From an uncultured Dorea sp. (GTDB lineage Bacteria; Bacillota_A; Clostridia; Lachnospirales; Lachnospiraceae), in NCBI GenBank assembly GCA_948468495.1, contig CAOKJI010000122.1:1-6323 (forward strand): 6,323 nt of DNA, written 5' to 3'. Below are positions 5,717-6,323 of this stretch, in pieces; position 1 is the stretch's first letter, and each line of letters starts with the position of its first letter. Made by a program: the position numbers and the translations under genes. Under the pieces are notes generated by a model that saw nothing but the letters and a program-made list of their open reading frames with translations, made no database searches and was not told the origin of the DNA.

Positions 5717-6323
5717 AGTGTTGACGATTGTGGTTCCATCCTATAATGTTGAAGCGTATTTGGAAGACACGCTTCAGTCTTTTGTGGAACCGGGAATTAT
5801 GAAGGACATAGAAGTATTAATCGTAAATGATGGGTCGAAGGATCGTACGCCTGAGATTGCGAAGAGATTTGAAAAGAACTATCCGGGAACATTTCGCCTG
5901 ATATCTAAAGAAAACGGCGGACATGGTTCAACGATTAATCGCGGAATTGAAGAAGCGGTTGGAAAATATTTTAAAGTAGTGGATGGCGACGACTGGGTTG
6001 ATACAAAGGATTTTGCCAGAATGGTACGCAGATTGAAAACAGCAGATTCAGATTATGTGGTAACCAATTATTATAAGGTAAATGATGTTACAAAGGATAA
6101 GACGCCGGAGGAGTTTCCGTTTTTTAGAGAGAATCCCAAGTGCAGGTTTGATGAAGCAGCCGGACAGTCAGAGATACCGATGCATGCGCTGGTGATTCGT
6201 ACAGCTATTTTGAAGGAGCATCGTATTCACATAGACGAGCATTGTTTCTATGTGGATAATGAGTATATTACATTTCCGGTACCTTATGTGGAAACGATAG
6301 AATATTTTGATTTGTTTGTATAT
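5709..6323 (+). CDS. GT2-family glycosyltransferase, 3' partial
   Basis: The first 205 residues are visible; no stop occurs before the window ends. Predicted inverting GT-A enzyme adding a sugar to the repeat unit. Motifs: LTIVVPSYNVEAYL (5-18) as the first strand, VLIVNDGSKDRT (36-47) for the nucleotide, ENGGHGSTINRG (68-79), and VVDGDDWVD (90-98) with DGDD at 92-95 as the metal-binding DxD. HGSTIN replaces the more common SxARN found in the other GT2 at 2111-3205, so the two belong to different branches. The expected base region reads CFYVDNEYI (179-187), with Asp183 or Glu185 as candidates instead of the usual Glu-Asp pair. GT2 enzymes of this sort commonly run to 300 or more residues, so a sizeable C-terminal part probably lies outside. 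It overlaps the preceding GT4 gene by 8 bases and continues the same operon. Confidence 0.9.
   Translation, partial: MSKVLTIVVPSYNVEAYLEDTLQSFVEPGIMKDIEVLIVNDGSKDRTPEIAKRFEKNYPGTFRLISKENGGHGSTINRGIEEAVGKYFKVVDGDDWVDTKDFARMVRRLKTADSDYVVTNYYKVNDVTKDKTPEEFPFFRENPKCRFDEAAGQSEIPMHALVIRTAILKEHRIHIDEHCFYVDNEYITFPVPYVETIEYFDLFVY

Overview
The window is an internal slice of a surface-polysaccharide (exopolysaccharide or capsule) biosynthesis operon. All six genes are on the + strand. The style suggests a low-to-mid GC Gram-positive anaerobe of the Clostridia, most likely a Lachnospiraceae-like gut bacterium. This rests on strong GGAGG-type ribosome binding sites, AT-leaning codon choice, and the mix of a short sugar-phosphate transferase with GT2 and GT4 enzymes. 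The taxonomic call is inference; no marker gene is present.

Layout: (1) the C-terminal bulk of a membrane-bound sugar-1-phosphate transferase that starts a polyprenyl-linked repeat unit, open at the left edge; (2) a GT4 glycosyltransferase with a GTG start overlapping the previous stop; (3) a 215-base stretch with no clear gene, the only real gap in the window; (4) a GT2 glycosyltransferase; (5) a multi-pass Wzy-like polymerase or O-antigen-ligase-family protein, 7 bases later; (6) a second GT4 glycosyltransferase, overlapping by 4 bases; (7) a second GT2 glycosyltransferase, overlapping by 8 bases and cut by the right edge.

How they would work together (inference from known Wzy-dependent pathways): the first enzyme loads a sugar-1-phosphate onto undecaprenyl phosphate at the inner face of the membrane. 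The four glycosyltransferases extend it one sugar at a time. A flippase, not in this window, moves the lipid-linked unit outward, and the Wzy-like protein joins units into a polymer. With one initiating enzyme and four transferases visible, a repeat of up to about five sugars would be encoded here, more if further transferases lie outside.

The first two genes are visibly richer in GC than the rest, and the change falls at the 215-base gap. The most interesting reading is therefore a mosaic locus: a relatively constant start-of-unit module joined to a variable cassette. I see no RNA gene, CRISPR array, insertion sequence, convincing promoter or terminator. The gene content is recognisable and I do not see a new type of system; the gap is the least explained part.
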